From: a virus
Virus record (IMG/VR): IMGVR_UViG_3300032011_000051
Coordinates: 1 to 35,520 of that record
DNA length: 35,520 bases
Strand: one strand, 5' to 3'
In this document: piece by piece, positions 1 to 10,159 of the stretch
Position numbering within the stretch: position 1 is the stretch's first letter
How the letters are laid out: the number at the start of each line of letters is the position of its first letter
The notes under the pieces: generated by a model
The model's database searches: none
What the model saw: the letters and a program-made list of their open reading frames with translations, nothing else
Told to the model about the DNA's origin: nothing
Position numbers and translations under genes: made by a program

Positions 1-1
1 A

Positions 2-1675
2 GATAGACACATTCTAACTTATAGAGATTTAGACGGTCAGTTCTATGACAACGAGAAAGTTACATTCAACGCAGCTGATTCATTCTATACTATAAAGGGA
101 AATAACTTTGACGGTAGAGGATTGTACGCAGGTGAAGGTATAATCGAAGAACAAATAGTCGGAGATTATGGAACACTTAACGCAAACGCATCAAGAATCC
201 AAGACGGTCTACTATATCAAACTCACTCATACGTTGTCAAGGTCGGAGAGTCAATTAACAAATGGAGAGGTATTGTAAAAGACTTACTTCACCCTGCAGG
301 CCATATTGTATTTGGTGAAGTTGCGATTCAAAAAAATATAGACAGTGCAATGACTTCTACATTCAGACCTGTTATTGTTATTAATGCAGAACCATCATAT
401 AATTTTTCTTTAGAAGGTGAAGAAAGTTTACTGAGAGACGATGTCTCAGAAATAATGTTAGAAAGTTCTCATGAAACATATGTATTAGACGAGGACGGAA
501 ACCCAACTTCTGAATTGTCGCATTATGACATGAGACATAATATAGTATTAGAAGAAGCACCCGAACAAGGAGCGATTACATATAAGAGAACTACTACTAA
601 GATATACACAATTGCAGAAAACATATTATTAGAAGATAATCATGGTCTCTTAATGGAAGACGGAAGTACTGTTGACTGCGAAGATTTTATAACAGCACTT
701 GACGTATTCGCTTTATTAAGAGAGGCAGGACAACCTGCATATAACACCGACCCAAGAACAGGTAACGCAGTATCATCATTCGCAATGGTTGACGGTATTC
801 AGACTGGTGAAGGAACAGAAATGTACGACTCTATGATGAGAAGTCGTCATTGGAACATTAATGTTATTAATTCCTTTGCAACTGTATATGGAGCTCAGAG
901 TTCACCAAGACTAGACAACGTGATGTCAGTATTGAACATTGCAAATAAAGATTATGATTGGTTGGTCATAGAAAATGAACAACGACCTAGAGACCAAGGC
1001 AAGGTTATTCAGATAAACACACCAGTTGAAGAAGACTTAATATTAGAAGACGGTGGTTTGATATTAGACGAACCTGTACCAAATTATTTAAGAATGGACG
1101 ACAGACTTGCAGAAAATGTATATCATCAAGGAGAGTTTGGTGAAAGAATTTTAGGTGAAGACGGAAGTGATTTAATATGTTTAGAAGATGCAACCACAAC
1201 TTTAGAAATAACACACTTCACAACAGAAAGAAGTATAGAATTAGAAAGTGGTGGTTTATATTATGAAGACGGAGATAGAGTAGTATCTGAAACAGAACAA
1301 GTCTTTATTCAAGAGGATATGTCAGAGGTTGGAATAACTTCATATGTTCCTTTTGGAAGTACTTTTCGTTCACTAAATACTATTACAGGTCAACAGACTT
1401 ATAACATTGCATATCTATTTAAACAGGAAAATGGAACTGCAAGCAATTCAGGAACACATGGAGATGACATTGCATTAGAAGACGGAATACCTTTCGGTGA
1501 ATCGGATTACAATAGTGCAGGTAGTTCGTTCCTAATGAGAGAGGATTCAAAACCTGAAGGATTGAGAATGCAGGATTTAACAGAGTATTATCCGAATATG
1601 TTTATCCCTGAATTTGAAAACCAAGAAAGAAAAAGAACAAATATTACATATAGCGCATACATTAAGTCTGCCTAA
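2..1675 (+). CDS. Large virion structural protein with acidic LEDG-type repeats (5' partial)
   Basis: The reading frame is open from the first bases of the window, so this is the C-terminal ~557 residues of a longer protein; the first internal initiation-like codon (TTG, 122) is not a believable start. Near the N-side of the visible part is a segment with YQTHSYVVKVGESINKW and LLHPAGHIVFGEV. I associate that segment with large tail/baseplate proteins of marine T4-like phages. The rest is rich in Asp/Glu and carries repeated short motifs such as ILLEDNHGLLMEDGS, LILEDGGLILDE and IALEDGIP, consistent with stacked beta-strands. It lies directly before gp8, where cyanophages encode baseplate wedge (gp53-like) and structural proteins. 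Function is therefore inferred as a virion/baseplate component; the exact T4 equivalent is uncertain. Confidence 0.7.
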   Translation, partial: DRHILTYRDLDGQFYDNEKVTFNAADSFYTIKGNNFDGRGLYAGEGIIEEQIVGDYGTLNANASRIQDGLLYQTHSYVVKVGESINKWRGIVKDLLHPAGHIVFGEVAIQKNIDSAMTSTFRPVIVINAEPSYNFSLEGEESLLRDDVSEIMLESSHETYVLDEDGNPTSELSHYDMRHNIVLEEAPEQGAITYKRTTTKIYTIAENILLEDNHGLLMEDGSTVDCEDFITALDVFALLREAGQPAYNTDPRTGNAVSSFAMVDGIQTGEGTEMYDSMMRSRHWNINVINSFATVYGAQSSPRLDNVMSVLNIANKDYDWLVIENEQRPRDQGKVIQINTPVEEDLILEDGGLILDEPVPNYLRMDDRLAENVYHQGEFGERILGEDGSDLICLEDATTTLEITHFTTERSIELESGGLYYEDGDRVVSETEQVFIQEDMSEVGITSYVPFGSTFRSLNTITGQQTYNIAYLFKQENGTASNSGTHGDDIALEDGIPFGESDYNSAGSSFLMREDSKPEGLRMQDLTEYYPNMFIPEFENQERKRTNITYSAYIKSA

Positions 1676-1678
1676 TGT

Positions 1679-1715
1679 TATAAATAACAATAATGCATAA
1701 ATAGTATTATAAATA
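1679..1715 (+). promoter_or_regulatory. Triple late-promoter cluster before gp8
   Basis: Three late-promoter-like octamers lie in tandem: TATAAATA at 1679-1686, CATAAATA at 1696-1703 and TATAAATA at 1708-1715. TATAAATA is the T4 late-promoter -10 element, recognised by the gp55/gp33/gp45 machinery. The last copy would start RNA near 1721, just at the GGAG Shine-Dalgarno (1721-1724) for the ATG at 1734. Which copies are active cannot be told from sequence. Confidence 0.7.
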
Positions 1716-1733
1716 TCTGAGGAGATTAGAAAA

Positions 1734-3206
1734 ATGGCAGCAATTATTACCGAAAAGTTTAGAGTACATAACGCTAAACAATTCAAAGAAGATTTTGGAG
1801 AAAGTGCTTCTTCAACATATGTGTTTATAGGACGTTCACATTCGTGGCCGACAGACACTTCACCACCAACACCAGTTAACGGAACTTCAGAGGAAGTTGA
1901 TGCATGGGCAGACATGACTGCATTGAAAAAAGTTGGTACTGCTGATGTGTCACATGGATTAACAAGATACGATTGGACTTCAGGAGTTAAGTATGATGAG
2001 TATGCACATGACATTAGTGCATCTAACACATCTAGTTCTACTTCTGCAACATCTTTATACGCATCAAGATTCTATGTAATGACTGATGAGTATCATGTTT
2101 ATAAATGTATTCGAACAGGAAGAGCAACTGGTGGTACAACTGTAGCATCAACTGTTAAACCAACAGGAACCAGTGCAACTGCATTAGTTGAAACCTCAGA
2201 CACTGGTGCTACCATGTATGGTTACCTTTGGAAATATATGTATACTGTAACTGCCTCAGATACAATTAAATTCGTAACTAATGACTTTATCCCAGTTAAA
2301 ACAATCGGTGCATTGGCTACAGTAGACGGTGCTAGTGGTGCATTAGGAACAACTGCAACAAATGACGGTTCTTCACAATGGGACGTTGAGAATGGTGCAG
2401 TAAATGGTGGTTGTCACCACGCAATTGTTACCAATGAAGGTTCAGGTTACAATAACAACACTTATAACGAAGTTGCAGTAGTCGGTAATGGTTCAGGTGG
2501 TAAAGCAACTGTTGTTATCGCAGGTGGTAAAGTAACCCACGTTACATTTACAGGAACAAATGCAGCTTTTGGAACAGGATATACAGAAGCACAAATAATA
2601 ATTGCAACAACTACGACAGGATTATCAGGAATTGGTGGTGGTAATGGTGCAACAGTTAAAGTTGTAATATCACCTCAATACGGACACGGTGCAGACCCAA
2701 TACAAGAAATGGGTGGAAACCACGTTATCGTAAACTCAAGATTAGAGTTCGGTGAAGGTGGTGGAGATTTCCCAACTGATAACGACTTCAGACGAATTGG
2801 TTTACTTCAAGACCCATTCTCAACTGGAACAACAGTTGCGACTGCAACTTCACTAGCAGCTTATCACCAAATGACTGTATCAGATGCATCAGGCTTATCG
2901 GTTGACGATGTTATTAGAAGTGCAAACGCAGATGCATCAGGTGTTAAAAATTCTCGAATAGTTTCTATTACTGGAAATGTAGTTTCTCATATACCTATCG
3001 CTGATAGTGCAGGTGGATTTAGTAACTTTGCAGCTACAAATAATGTTTTCTTGGGAAGTTCAAACAAAGGAACTGTATCAAGTGTGAATGCAGCCTTCCC
3101 TGAATTAGTAAAAAATTCAGGACAGATAATGTATATCGAGAATAGGGGTGCAGTAACAAGAGCGGCAGACCAAATCGAAGACATTAAGTTAATCATTGAA
3201 ATGTAA
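1734..3206 (+). CDS. gp8: Baseplate wedge subunit gp8 (expanded)
   Basis: This is a baseplate wedge protein of the contractile tail. The N-terminus (IITEKFRVHNAKQF, then YVFIGRSHSWP and a YDWTSG segment corresponding to T4 PRRDWGD) and the C-terminus (GQIMYIENRGAVTRAADQIEDIKLIIEM, matching T4 gp8 GEMIYMENRPPI..DQTEEINILF) identify it. At 490 residues it is about 150 longer than T4 gp8 (334). The excess is a Gly-rich beta insertion at about residues 203-317 with GSGY/GTGY turns, and a second module near 361-435 containing SGLSVDDVIRS. Start: ATG 1734 with GAGGAG about nine bases upstream and a late promoter at 1708. It is followed closely by the other baseplate gene at 3255. Family identity is firm; the role of the insertions is unknown. 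Confidence 0.88.
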   Translation: MAAIITEKFRVHNAKQFKEDFGESASSTYVFIGRSHSWPTDTSPPTPVNGTSEEVDAWADMTALKKVGTADVSHGLTRYDWTSGVKYDEYAHDISASNTSSSTSATSLYASRFYVMTDEYHVYKCIRTGRATGGTTVASTVKPTGTSATALVETSDTGATMYGYLWKYMYTVTASDTIKFVTNDFIPVKTIGALATVDGASGALGTTATNDGSSQWDVENGAVNGGCHHAIVTNEGSGYNNNTYNEVAVVGNGSGGKATVVIAGGKVTHVTFTGTNAAFGTGYTEAQIIIATTTTGLSGIGGGNGATVKVVISPQYGHGADPIQEMGGNHVIVNSRLEFGEGGGDFPTDNDFRRIGLLQDPFSTGTTVATATSLAAYHQMTVSDASGLSVDDVIRSANADASGVKNSRIVSITGNVVSHIPIADSAGGFSNFAATNNVFLGSSNKGTVSSVNAAFPELVKNSGQIMYIENRGAVTRAADQIEDIKLIIEM

Positions 3207-3210
3207 TTAT

Positions 3211-3227
3211 AGGGGAGTAAATCCCCT
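3211..3227 (+). terminator. Hairpin after gp8, weak terminator candidate
   Basis: AGGGGA (3211-3216) and TCCCCT (3222-3227) form a perfect 6-bp GC-rich stem with a five-base loop, five bases after the gp8 stop codon. There is no T-run behind it, so it may only slow polymerase or protect the gp8 3' end. Confidence 0.3.
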
Positions 3228-3254
3228 GTTAACTAAAATTTAGAGTTAAGGAAT

Positions 3255-6200
3255 ATGACTGAAAAGACAGATTTAAATGTATCCCCCTATTATGACGATT
3301 TTTCGGAAGACAAGAACTTCCATAAGGTATTATATCGTTCAGGTAGACCGTTACAGTCTCGTGAATTAATACAATCCCAATCTATCCTTCAAAACCAAAT
3401 CGAAAGATTTGGAGACCATATATTCAAAGAAGGGTCTATTGTTCAAGGTTGTCAATCAGGACTTGATTTAGAACTCTATTATGTAAAGGTTAAATCTGCA
3501 AACCCAAATGCCGAAGGTGATGCAAACTCAGAAACATATAGAACTGCATCAGTAGGAAAATATTATCAAGGAAAAACTTCAGGTGTTGTTGCACAAGTTA
3601 TGACAACGTCTGCAGAAACTTCAGATGATGCACTTACTCTTTTTGTAAAATATGTAAGACAAGGAACAGATACTAAAAACTCATTCACATTTACACCTGT
3701 AGAAGAAATACAAGAGGTTACTTTGGGTGCAACTGGAACACCTAGTGTTGTTACAGCAAATAAAAATGAGTTCGAAGTTAAAGCAAAAACAGATGCAGAC
3801 AACCCAAATGGTTTAGGTTCTGTTGCAAATATCAAAGAAGGTATTATATTCATAAGAGGATTCTTTATCAAGGTTCCAGCACAAGAACTTATCTTAGAAA
3901 AATATTCAGGAGCTCCTTCATATAGAATAGGTCTTACTATTAAAGAATCACTAATCAGTGAAGTATCTGATACTTCTCTATTAGATAATTCACAAGGTAC
4001 TTCAAACGAGAACTCTTCAGGTGCAGATAGATTAAAAATAGAGTTAGCATTAAGTAAGTACTCACTTACTACTACAGACGATACAGATTTCGTTGAATTG
4101 ATTCGAGTCAATAAAGGTATTATTGAAATCGCAATCAACAAACCAATTTACGGTGCAATCGAAAACACAATGGCACGAAGAACATTCGATGCGAGTGGTG
4201 ATTTCGTTACACAACAATTCACGCATAGTTTAAGAGAACACTTAGACGACACTACAAACAGAGGTTTCTACACTAAAGTAAATGGTGGAACTGAAGATAG
4301 ATTTGTTATGCAAGTGTCGCCAGGTAAAGCATATGTTAAAGGATATGAGATTGATAAAGTTGGAACATCAACAATTGCATTTAAGAAAGCAAGAGATGCA
4401 ACAAGCTTAGACAACGCAAATACTCCTGTTAGAATAGGTAATTACATTAAGATTAAAAATGCACACTCACTTCCTGAGTTTGGAAATGAGGGTGGAGAAG
4501 ATAGTACTGAACCATTTAAACCAATAGAGATATGGGATTCTACAATTCCAGTGACCAGTCCTGTAGGTGGAACTAAACCTACTTCAGGTCAGATTGGACT
4601 TGCAAGAGTAAGAAATATCGATTTAGATACTGGTACATCTTCTTCAGGAATTTATACTGATGCATCTAGACACCAACTGTACCTTTTCGATATTAAGATG
4701 TTTACAAAGATTACAGGTACAACTGCAACTGCAGCTTTTGCTGTAGGTGATAAGGTTGTAGGTTCTATTTCAGGTGCAACAGGGATAGTCGCAGTTGCAG
4801 CTTCCGCTGGAGCTGCATCTATATTAGTTCATGACGTTGTAGGAACATTTACAGCTGCAGATGCTATATCAGCAGTCGGAAAAAACGATACTGCTGTAAT
4901 CGCAAACGTTACTGCAGTTAGAACATATAATATTGACCGTGCAAGGTCAGTTACACAAACACCTCTTAATGGTGCAAGAGAAATCTTTACTGCAGACATT
5001 TATGCAGACCAAGACAATACACTAACAGGTAGTTGTACTATTACTGGTAATACTGCTCTTACAGGTTTCGGAACAAAATTTACTACACAACTTAAAGAAG
5101 GCGACATCATTATGGATGGGGCAGTTCCGCCTGTTGAAAGAGTGGTTGCATCAATAACAAGTGATATAGCCGCTACTATTGGTGGAACTGGTAATAACCT
5201 TACCAACGCAAATTGTACACGAAGAAGGGTAAGAGTATTCAATCAAGACCAAACAGCTGCAATTGCATCATGGCCAAGAGATTGGGTTAAAACCCACAAT
5301 GGTGAATCAATACAAATAAGAAGACAAACAACTGTAGAGATTGGTTCAGGTGCTTTCTCAATTTCAATTAGTAACGGAACTTTTGCTGCTTTAAATACTG
5401 ATAACTTTACAATCGCAGTTGCAGAAGAGAAAGCTGGTGGAAGTTTCTCTAAAGGAGACCTTCTAAACATAGAAGATATGACCACAAACGTAAGTGGTTC
5501 AGGTGGTGGTTCAGGTCAAACATTAGCAGTTAGTAATATAAACGTAAACAATAATGATGCAGTTCTTAAGATTACATATACTGCAAATGTTGTAGACCCA
5601 GTTTCAAGAAGTAAGACATTAAGAAGTGCAAGATGTCTTGGAGTAGAAAGTAATAGGGTTGCCAATGGATACTACGGAACTGCATATGACGATGAAGAAA
5701 TATCACTAGGTGTTGCAGACGTACATAAGATTCGAGGAATTTATGAAGCAACAGGTGGTGCAACTACACCATTACCACCAAGTGCAACATTTACAGTTTC
5801 TTCAGGTTCTTTTGTAAACTATGAAACTGTTATAGGTCAAACTTCTAACGCACACGCAATTATTATTGCAACTGGTGGAACAACATACTTCTACTATATC
5901 TCAGGAACATTAGTAAATACTGAAAATGTGGTTGGTCAGACTTCAAATGCAATTGCAACATTAAGTAATGTAACTGCAGGTGGACAAAATATTATGTCAA
6001 GATACTTCTTTGACAATGGTCAAAGAGACGGATACTATGACATTGGGAAATTAACATTAAAGACTGGAGCTCCAAAACCAAATAATAAAATTCTAATAGT
6101 ATTTGATTATTTCACACCTTCAGGTGCAGGAGATTACTTTGATGTATCTTCATATAATGCGATAGAATATAAAGATATACCAGTATATTCACCAAGTAGA

Positions 6201-9200
6201 GTGGACTTAGGTGGTTTAGAACCTGATGGAACATTTGAACTTTCAGATTGTGTTGACTTTAGACCAGTTGTAGGACAAATTATTGGAACAACTACTTTTG
6301 GTTCTAACAACGCACAAGACGTAACAAACCCAGTAGACCTATCACATAGCACTAACGGTGCTGTTTACTCACCATTCGGGTATACTACAGGTAGAAGTTT
6401 CTTAGGTGCAAGAACAGGTATTGCTGAGACTAATACAAACACAAACGATATGCCAGTATCAGGGTCAAGTGTGGTGGGTGATATATCATTCTACGTTGGT
6501 AGATATGATAAAGTGTTCTTACATAAATCAGGTAAGTTCCAAATATCGGAAGGAACACCTGCATTATCACCAACTAAACCAAAATCAGTCGATGACAGTA
6601 TTGAAATGTTTGACCTTTACATTCCACCTTTCACAAAGAATTTAAAGAACATAAGAATTAGGTCTAAAGACCACCGTAGATTTACCATGAGTGATATTGG
6701 TAGAATTAATAACAGGGTTACTAACCTAGAAAGAGTTACTTCTCTATCTTTACTAGAAAGAGACACTCAAACAAAACAGATTTTAGATGGAGACGGATTT
6801 GATAGATTTAAATCAGGTTTCCTAGTGGATAACTTCAGAGGACATAGGGTTGGTGATGTAACCCACCCTGATTACGAATGTGCGATAGATGTTAAAGCGG
6901 GTGCAATGAGACCACAATCTTATCAATCATTCTTTGACATTGAGTTAAACACTTCTTCTTCTACCAGTTATCAGAAGACTGGTGATTTAATTACACTACC
7001 ATATACAGAATCAACCTTTGTACACGCAGATAAAGCTTCTAGAATAAGTAATGTTAACCCTTATAGTGTATTCTCATTCATGGGTTCACTTAAGTTATCG
7101 CCTGCAACAGATATATGGCATGACACTACACAACTTCCTGAAGTAAGAATTAACAGAGAAGGTAACTTTGATGCAATTAAGTCTACAGTAGAAAATTCAT
7201 TAGGAACAGTTTGGAACGCATGGCAAACAACATGGGTCGGAGAACCTACTGTAGTATCAACTGAAGTTCAGTCAACTTCAAATGGTTCTTGGTCAGGAGA
7301 CCCAACACAAGGTGGTGAGTGGCAAGCAGGTGAAGAAGTAACTAGAGAGATTACTGAAACTGTAGAAACACAAACAAGAACAGGTGTAACAACAAGTGTC
7401 GTAGAGGACTTTGTTGAAACTAGAGGGGATAGAATAGTAAGTGTTACTCTTATTCCTTTCTGTAGAGCAAGAACAATTACACTTGACGGTGAAAACTTAA
7501 AACCAAACACAAACCATTACTTCTTCTTTGATAGTATAGATGTAAATGCATATGTTAGACCTTTCAGTACAACATATTCACAAGACAATGGAACCTCAGT
7601 TGGTTCACATTGTAAAACAGATGGAGCAGGTAGAATAAGAGCATACTTTGAATTACCTAATAATCCTACGCAAAGCTTTGCAACTGGTATGAGAGAAATG
7701 AGAGTAACTTCAAGTTTTTATAACTTACCTAACCCTGCATCTGCTTGTGCTGAAGTTTATCAAGCACAAGGACTATTGCAATCGTCTCAAACCGAAATTA
7801 CTTCTACAAGAAATGGTAGAGTTGTTTACGAACAAATGAATGAACAAAGAGACATAATTTCAAGAGGGGAATCAATAAACGTAAACCCAGTAGACGAAGA
7901 TGCACCACCAATTCCAGTTGATACAACGGAACCTGATCCAGTTACAGGTGGTGGGTTCCCGCCTGCCCCACCTAGTGGCCCAGGCAGAGCTCTTGATGAA
8001 ATGGATTTATGGGAACCTGATAGATGGATGGATTTCAGAGAAATGAGAGGTTGGAGAGACCCACTTGCACAATCATTCTTAATAGATTCAACTGGTGGTA
8101 TGTTTATGTCTTCAGTAGACTTATACTTCCAAACTAAAGATGACACCTTGCCTGTTTCTGTAGAAATCAGAACAATGCATAATGGTTATCCTGCAAATGT
8201 AGTAGTACCATTCTCTACTATAACAAAGAATCCTGCTGATGTCAACACTTCAACAGATGGTTCAACTGCAACAACATTTACTTTCGAATCACCTGTATAC
8301 TTGGACGATGGGGTCGAGTATTGTTTCGTAGTTTACACTAACTCAGATTCGTACAACTGTTTTGTATCAAGAATGGGTGAGAAAGACCTTGCAACAGGAC
8401 AAACAATCGCAGAACAACCATACGCAGGTTCATTGTTTAAATCACAAAATAACAGTACATGGACTGCAGAACAAACAGACGACTTAAAATTCCATTTGAA
8501 ACGATGTGTATTTGATACAACTAAGATTCCTTATGTCTCTTTTGACAATGCGGCCATACCTACTCAGATAATACAAGATAATCCAATACAAACATTCTCA
8601 GGTCAAGACTATGTTAAAGTTTATGCTTACTCACACGGTATGTATCACACTAGTTCAAGCACTACAATTGCAAATGTAAAAGGGGACACTACAGGTTCAG
8701 TATTAACAATAACTGCAACAAACAGTGGCGGAACTCCTGCAGACGGAACATATACTCCTGCAGTTACAGGTGGATCAGGTTCGGGTATGACGGTTGAAAT
8801 TGTAGTATCAAGTTCAGGTTCATCTATTGTAACAAAAATCACAAATCCTGGCTCAGGATACAAAACAACTGATAACAACGCAGTATGTACAAACTATAAT
8901 GGTGCTTGTGATTTAGCTGTTGCAATAAATTCAGTTGGTGATACACTAGGTGGAATGCCAGTTGACGCTATAAACGCATCATTCAATGCATTGAAGAATA
9001 TCGGAATAGATACATTCTGCGTAACTCCTTCATTGTCTGCATACAACTTTAAAACTGGTTACACTGCAACTGCATCAACAGTAGGTGGTGGAGAAAGGGA
9101 ATGGGCTAAAGATGATGATTCTGACAGTGCCACTTACAATCAACAAATAGTTGTTGGTGGTGTTACAGCAACAAGAGATTTTTACTTTGATACACTACAC

Positions 9201-9935
9201 ACAATGATACCTAATATTTCTGCACAAGGAACTAAGATAAGTGCAACAGTTAAAACTACTCCAATGTATTCACCTGAAGGTTCTATAAGTGGAACAGTTT
9301 ACACTAAAGGCACTACATCAAAACCCATTACGTTAAATGATAACTCATGGTTCTCGCACCCAAGTGTGATTGCATCACCAATTAATGAAACGAACAACAT
9401 GAGTGGTGTTAAATCATTTGAAGTTGGACTGCAATTATATTCCAATAATCCTAATATATCACCTGTTATAGATGTTGCAACAATTGGTGGTTTAGGTATT
9501 ATGAACAGAATCAATAATATTGATAGTTCTTCAGATGTACCTACAGGAACCACATATATCGATTCTACGCAACCTGACGGTGATAGTAATGTTATGACAT
9601 ACATCACTAGAAAAGTGTCTTTAAAGACTCCTGCACAAGGACTGAGAGTAACAGCAGACTTCTTTAGACCACCAACAACAGAATTAAAAGTTTTATATAA
9701 AGTTCTTAATAATGATGACGAAACACCGTTTGATGATTTGGGTTGGAAGTATTTCAACACTACAGGTGCTCCTGATACAACAACAGAAGCAGATGCGAGA
9801 AACTTTAAAGAATATGAGTTCACTACAGACGACTTAAACGAGTTCAGTGCATTCTCAATTAAAATAGTAGGACAAGGAACAAATACATCAGTAGTACCAA
9901 TGGTATCTGCACTTAGGTGTATTGCGATTGCATAA
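3255..9935 (+). CDS. Giant baseplate/tail-fibre-like structural protein (DUF4815-type N-terminus)
   Basis: A 2226-residue virion protein, the largest in the window. The N-terminus (LNVSPYYDDFSE, then FHKVLYRSGRPLQSRELIQSQ and IERFGDHIFKEGS) is the hallmark of the DUF4815 family in marine T4-like phages. The middle holds small beta modules, including a duplicated VIGQTSNAHA / VVGQTSNAIA element near residues 850-920. Around residue 1600 are the signatures DPLAQSFLID and MSSVDLYFQTKDD, typical of large cyanophage tail/baseplate proteins, followed by a GSGSGMTV..NPGSGYKT module. The C-terminus (TADFFRPPTTELKVLYKV) is a conserved beta domain. Start: ATG 3255 with TAAGGA just upstream. The stop TAA overlaps the next ATG (9935). 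It probably links the baseplate to fibres; the precise role is inferred from family and position. Confidence 0.75.
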   Translation: MTEKTDLNVSPYYDDFSEDKNFHKVLYRSGRPLQSRELIQSQSILQNQIERFGDHIFKEGSIVQGCQSGLDLELYYVKVKSANPNAEGDANSETYRTASVGKYYQGKTSGVVAQVMTTSAETSDDALTLFVKYVRQGTDTKNSFTFTPVEEIQEVTLGATGTPSVVTANKNEFEVKAKTDADNPNGLGSVANIKEGIIFIRGFFIKVPAQELILEKYSGAPSYRIGLTIKESLISEVSDTSLLDNSQGTSNENSSGADRLKIELALSKYSLTTTDDTDFVELIRVNKGIIEIAINKPIYGAIENTMARRTFDASGDFVTQQFTHSLREHLDDTTNRGFYTKVNGGTEDRFVMQVSPGKAYVKGYEIDKVGTSTIAFKKARDATSLDNANTPVRIGNYIKIKNAHSLPEFGNEGGEDSTEPFKPIEIWDSTIPVTSPVGGTKPTSGQIGLARVRNIDLDTGTSSSGIYTDASRHQLYLFDIKMFTKITGTTATAAFAVGDKVVGSISGATGIVAVAASAGAASILVHDVVGTFTAADAISAVGKNDTAVIANVTAVRTYNIDRARSVTQTPLNGAREIFTADIYADQDNTLTGSCTITGNTALTGFGTKFTTQLKEGDIIMDGAVPPVERVVASITSDIAATIGGTGNNLTNANCTRRRVRVFNQDQTAAIASWPRDWVKTHNGESIQIRRQTTVEIGSGAFSISISNGTFAALNTDNFTIAVAEEKAGGSFSKGDLLNIEDMTTNVSGSGGGSGQTLAVSNINVNNNDAVLKITYTANVVDPVSRSKTLRSARCLGVESNRVANGYYGTAYDDEEISLGVADVHKIRGIYEATGGATTPLPPSATFTVSSGSFVNYETVIGQTSNAHAIIIATGGTTYFYYISGTLVNTENVVGQTSNAIATLSNVTAGGQNIMSRYFFDNGQRDGYYDIGKLTLKTGAPKPNNKILIVFDYFTPSGAGDYFDVSSYNAIEYKDIPVYSPSRVDLGGLEPDGTFELSDCVDFRPVVGQIIGTTTFGSNNAQDVTNPVDLSHSTNGAVYSPFGYTTGRSFLGARTGIAETNTNTNDMPVSGSSVVGDISFYVGRYDKVFLHKSGKFQISEGTPALSPTKPKSVDDSIEMFDLYIPPFTKNLKNIRIRSKDHRRFTMSDIGRINNRVTNLERVTSLSLLERDTQTKQILDGDGFDRFKSGFLVDNFRGHRVGDVTHPDYECAIDVKAGAMRPQSYQSFFDIELNTSSSTSYQKTGDLITLPYTESTFVHADKASRISNVNPYSVFSFMGSLKLSPATDIWHDTTQLPEVRINREGNFDAIKSTVENSLGTVWNAWQTTWVGEPTVVSTEVQSTSNGSWSGDPTQGGEWQAGEEVTREITETVETQTRTGVTTSVVEDFVETRGDRIVSVTLIPFCRARTITLDGENLKPNTNHYFFFDSIDVNAYVRPFSTTYSQDNGTSVGSHCKTDGAGRIRAYFELPNNPTQSFATGMREMRVTSSFYNLPNPASACAEVYQAQGLLQSSQTEITSTRNGRVVYEQMNEQRDIISRGESINVNPVDEDAPPIPVDTTEPDPVTGGGFPPAPPSGPGRALDEMDLWEPDRWMDFREMRGWRDPLAQSFLIDSTGGMFMSSVDLYFQTKDDTLPVSVEIRTMHNGYPANVVVPFSTITKNPADVNTSTDGSTATTFTFESPVYLDDGVEYCFVVYTNSDSYNCFVSRMGEKDLATGQTIAEQPYAGSLFKSQNNSTWTAEQTDDLKFHLKRCVFDTTKIPYVSFDNAAIPTQIIQDNPIQTFSGQDYVKVYAYSHGMYHTSSSTTIANVKGDTTGSVLTITATNSGGTPADGTYTPAVTGGSGSGMTVEIVVSSSGSSIVTKITNPGSGYKTTDNNAVCTNYNGACDLAVAINSVGDTLGGMPVDAINASFNALKNIGIDTFCVTPSLSAYNFKTGYTATASTVGGGEREWAKDDDSDSATYNQQIVVGGVTATRDFYFDTLHTMIPNISAQGTKISATVKTTPMYSPEGSISGTVYTKGTTSKPITLNDNSWFSHPSVIASPINETNNMSGVKSFEVGLQLYSNNPNISPVIDVATIGGLGIMNRINNIDSSSDVPTGTTYIDSTQPDGDSNVMTYITRKVSLKTPAQGLRVTADFFRPPTTELKVLYKVLNNDDETPFDDLGWKYFNTTGAPDTTTEADARNFKEYEFTTDDLNEFSAFSIKIVGQGTNTSVVPMVSALRCIAIA

Positions 9936-10159
9936 TGGCAACAGTTAAGACTCGGTATATTCAAGTAGAGGGACACTCAAATTTACTTAGAGATGAGAGT
10001 TCAACTGCAATAGTAAGTAACGATATGAGTTCTTATGAACTACATAAAAGAAGAAGAGAAACATTTAAGGTTCAGAAGAACGAGATAAATACATTAAAGG
10101 ATGAAGTAAGTGAAATTAAAAATTTATTACATACATTAATAGAGAAGGTAAATGGCTAA
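9935..10159 (+). CDS. Small conserved coiled-coil structural protein
   Basis: A 74-residue protein beginning MATVKTRYIQVEGHSNLLRD. Its TAATG start overlaps the stop of the 2226-residue gene, so translation is likely coupled; an earlier in-frame TTG (9917) lies inside that gene and is less likely. The second half (residues about 40-72: ETFKVQKNEINTLKDEVSEI..) is highly charged with heptad-like spacing and predicts a coiled coil. Small proteins with this N-terminus follow large structural genes in marine T4-like phages, but I know of no assigned function. A baseplate-fibre connector or trimerisation piece is a guess. Its stop overlaps the next gene by eight bases. Confidence 0.7.
   Translation: MATVKTRYIQVEGHSNLLRDESSTAIVSNDMSSYELHKRRRETFKVQKNEINTLKDEVSEIKNLLHTLIEKVNG

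Noticed and set aside
9299-9976. 225-codon minus-strand frame opposite the end of the 2226-residue gene
   Set aside because: All other genes are on the + strand, and the opposite frame encodes a conserved structural C-terminus.
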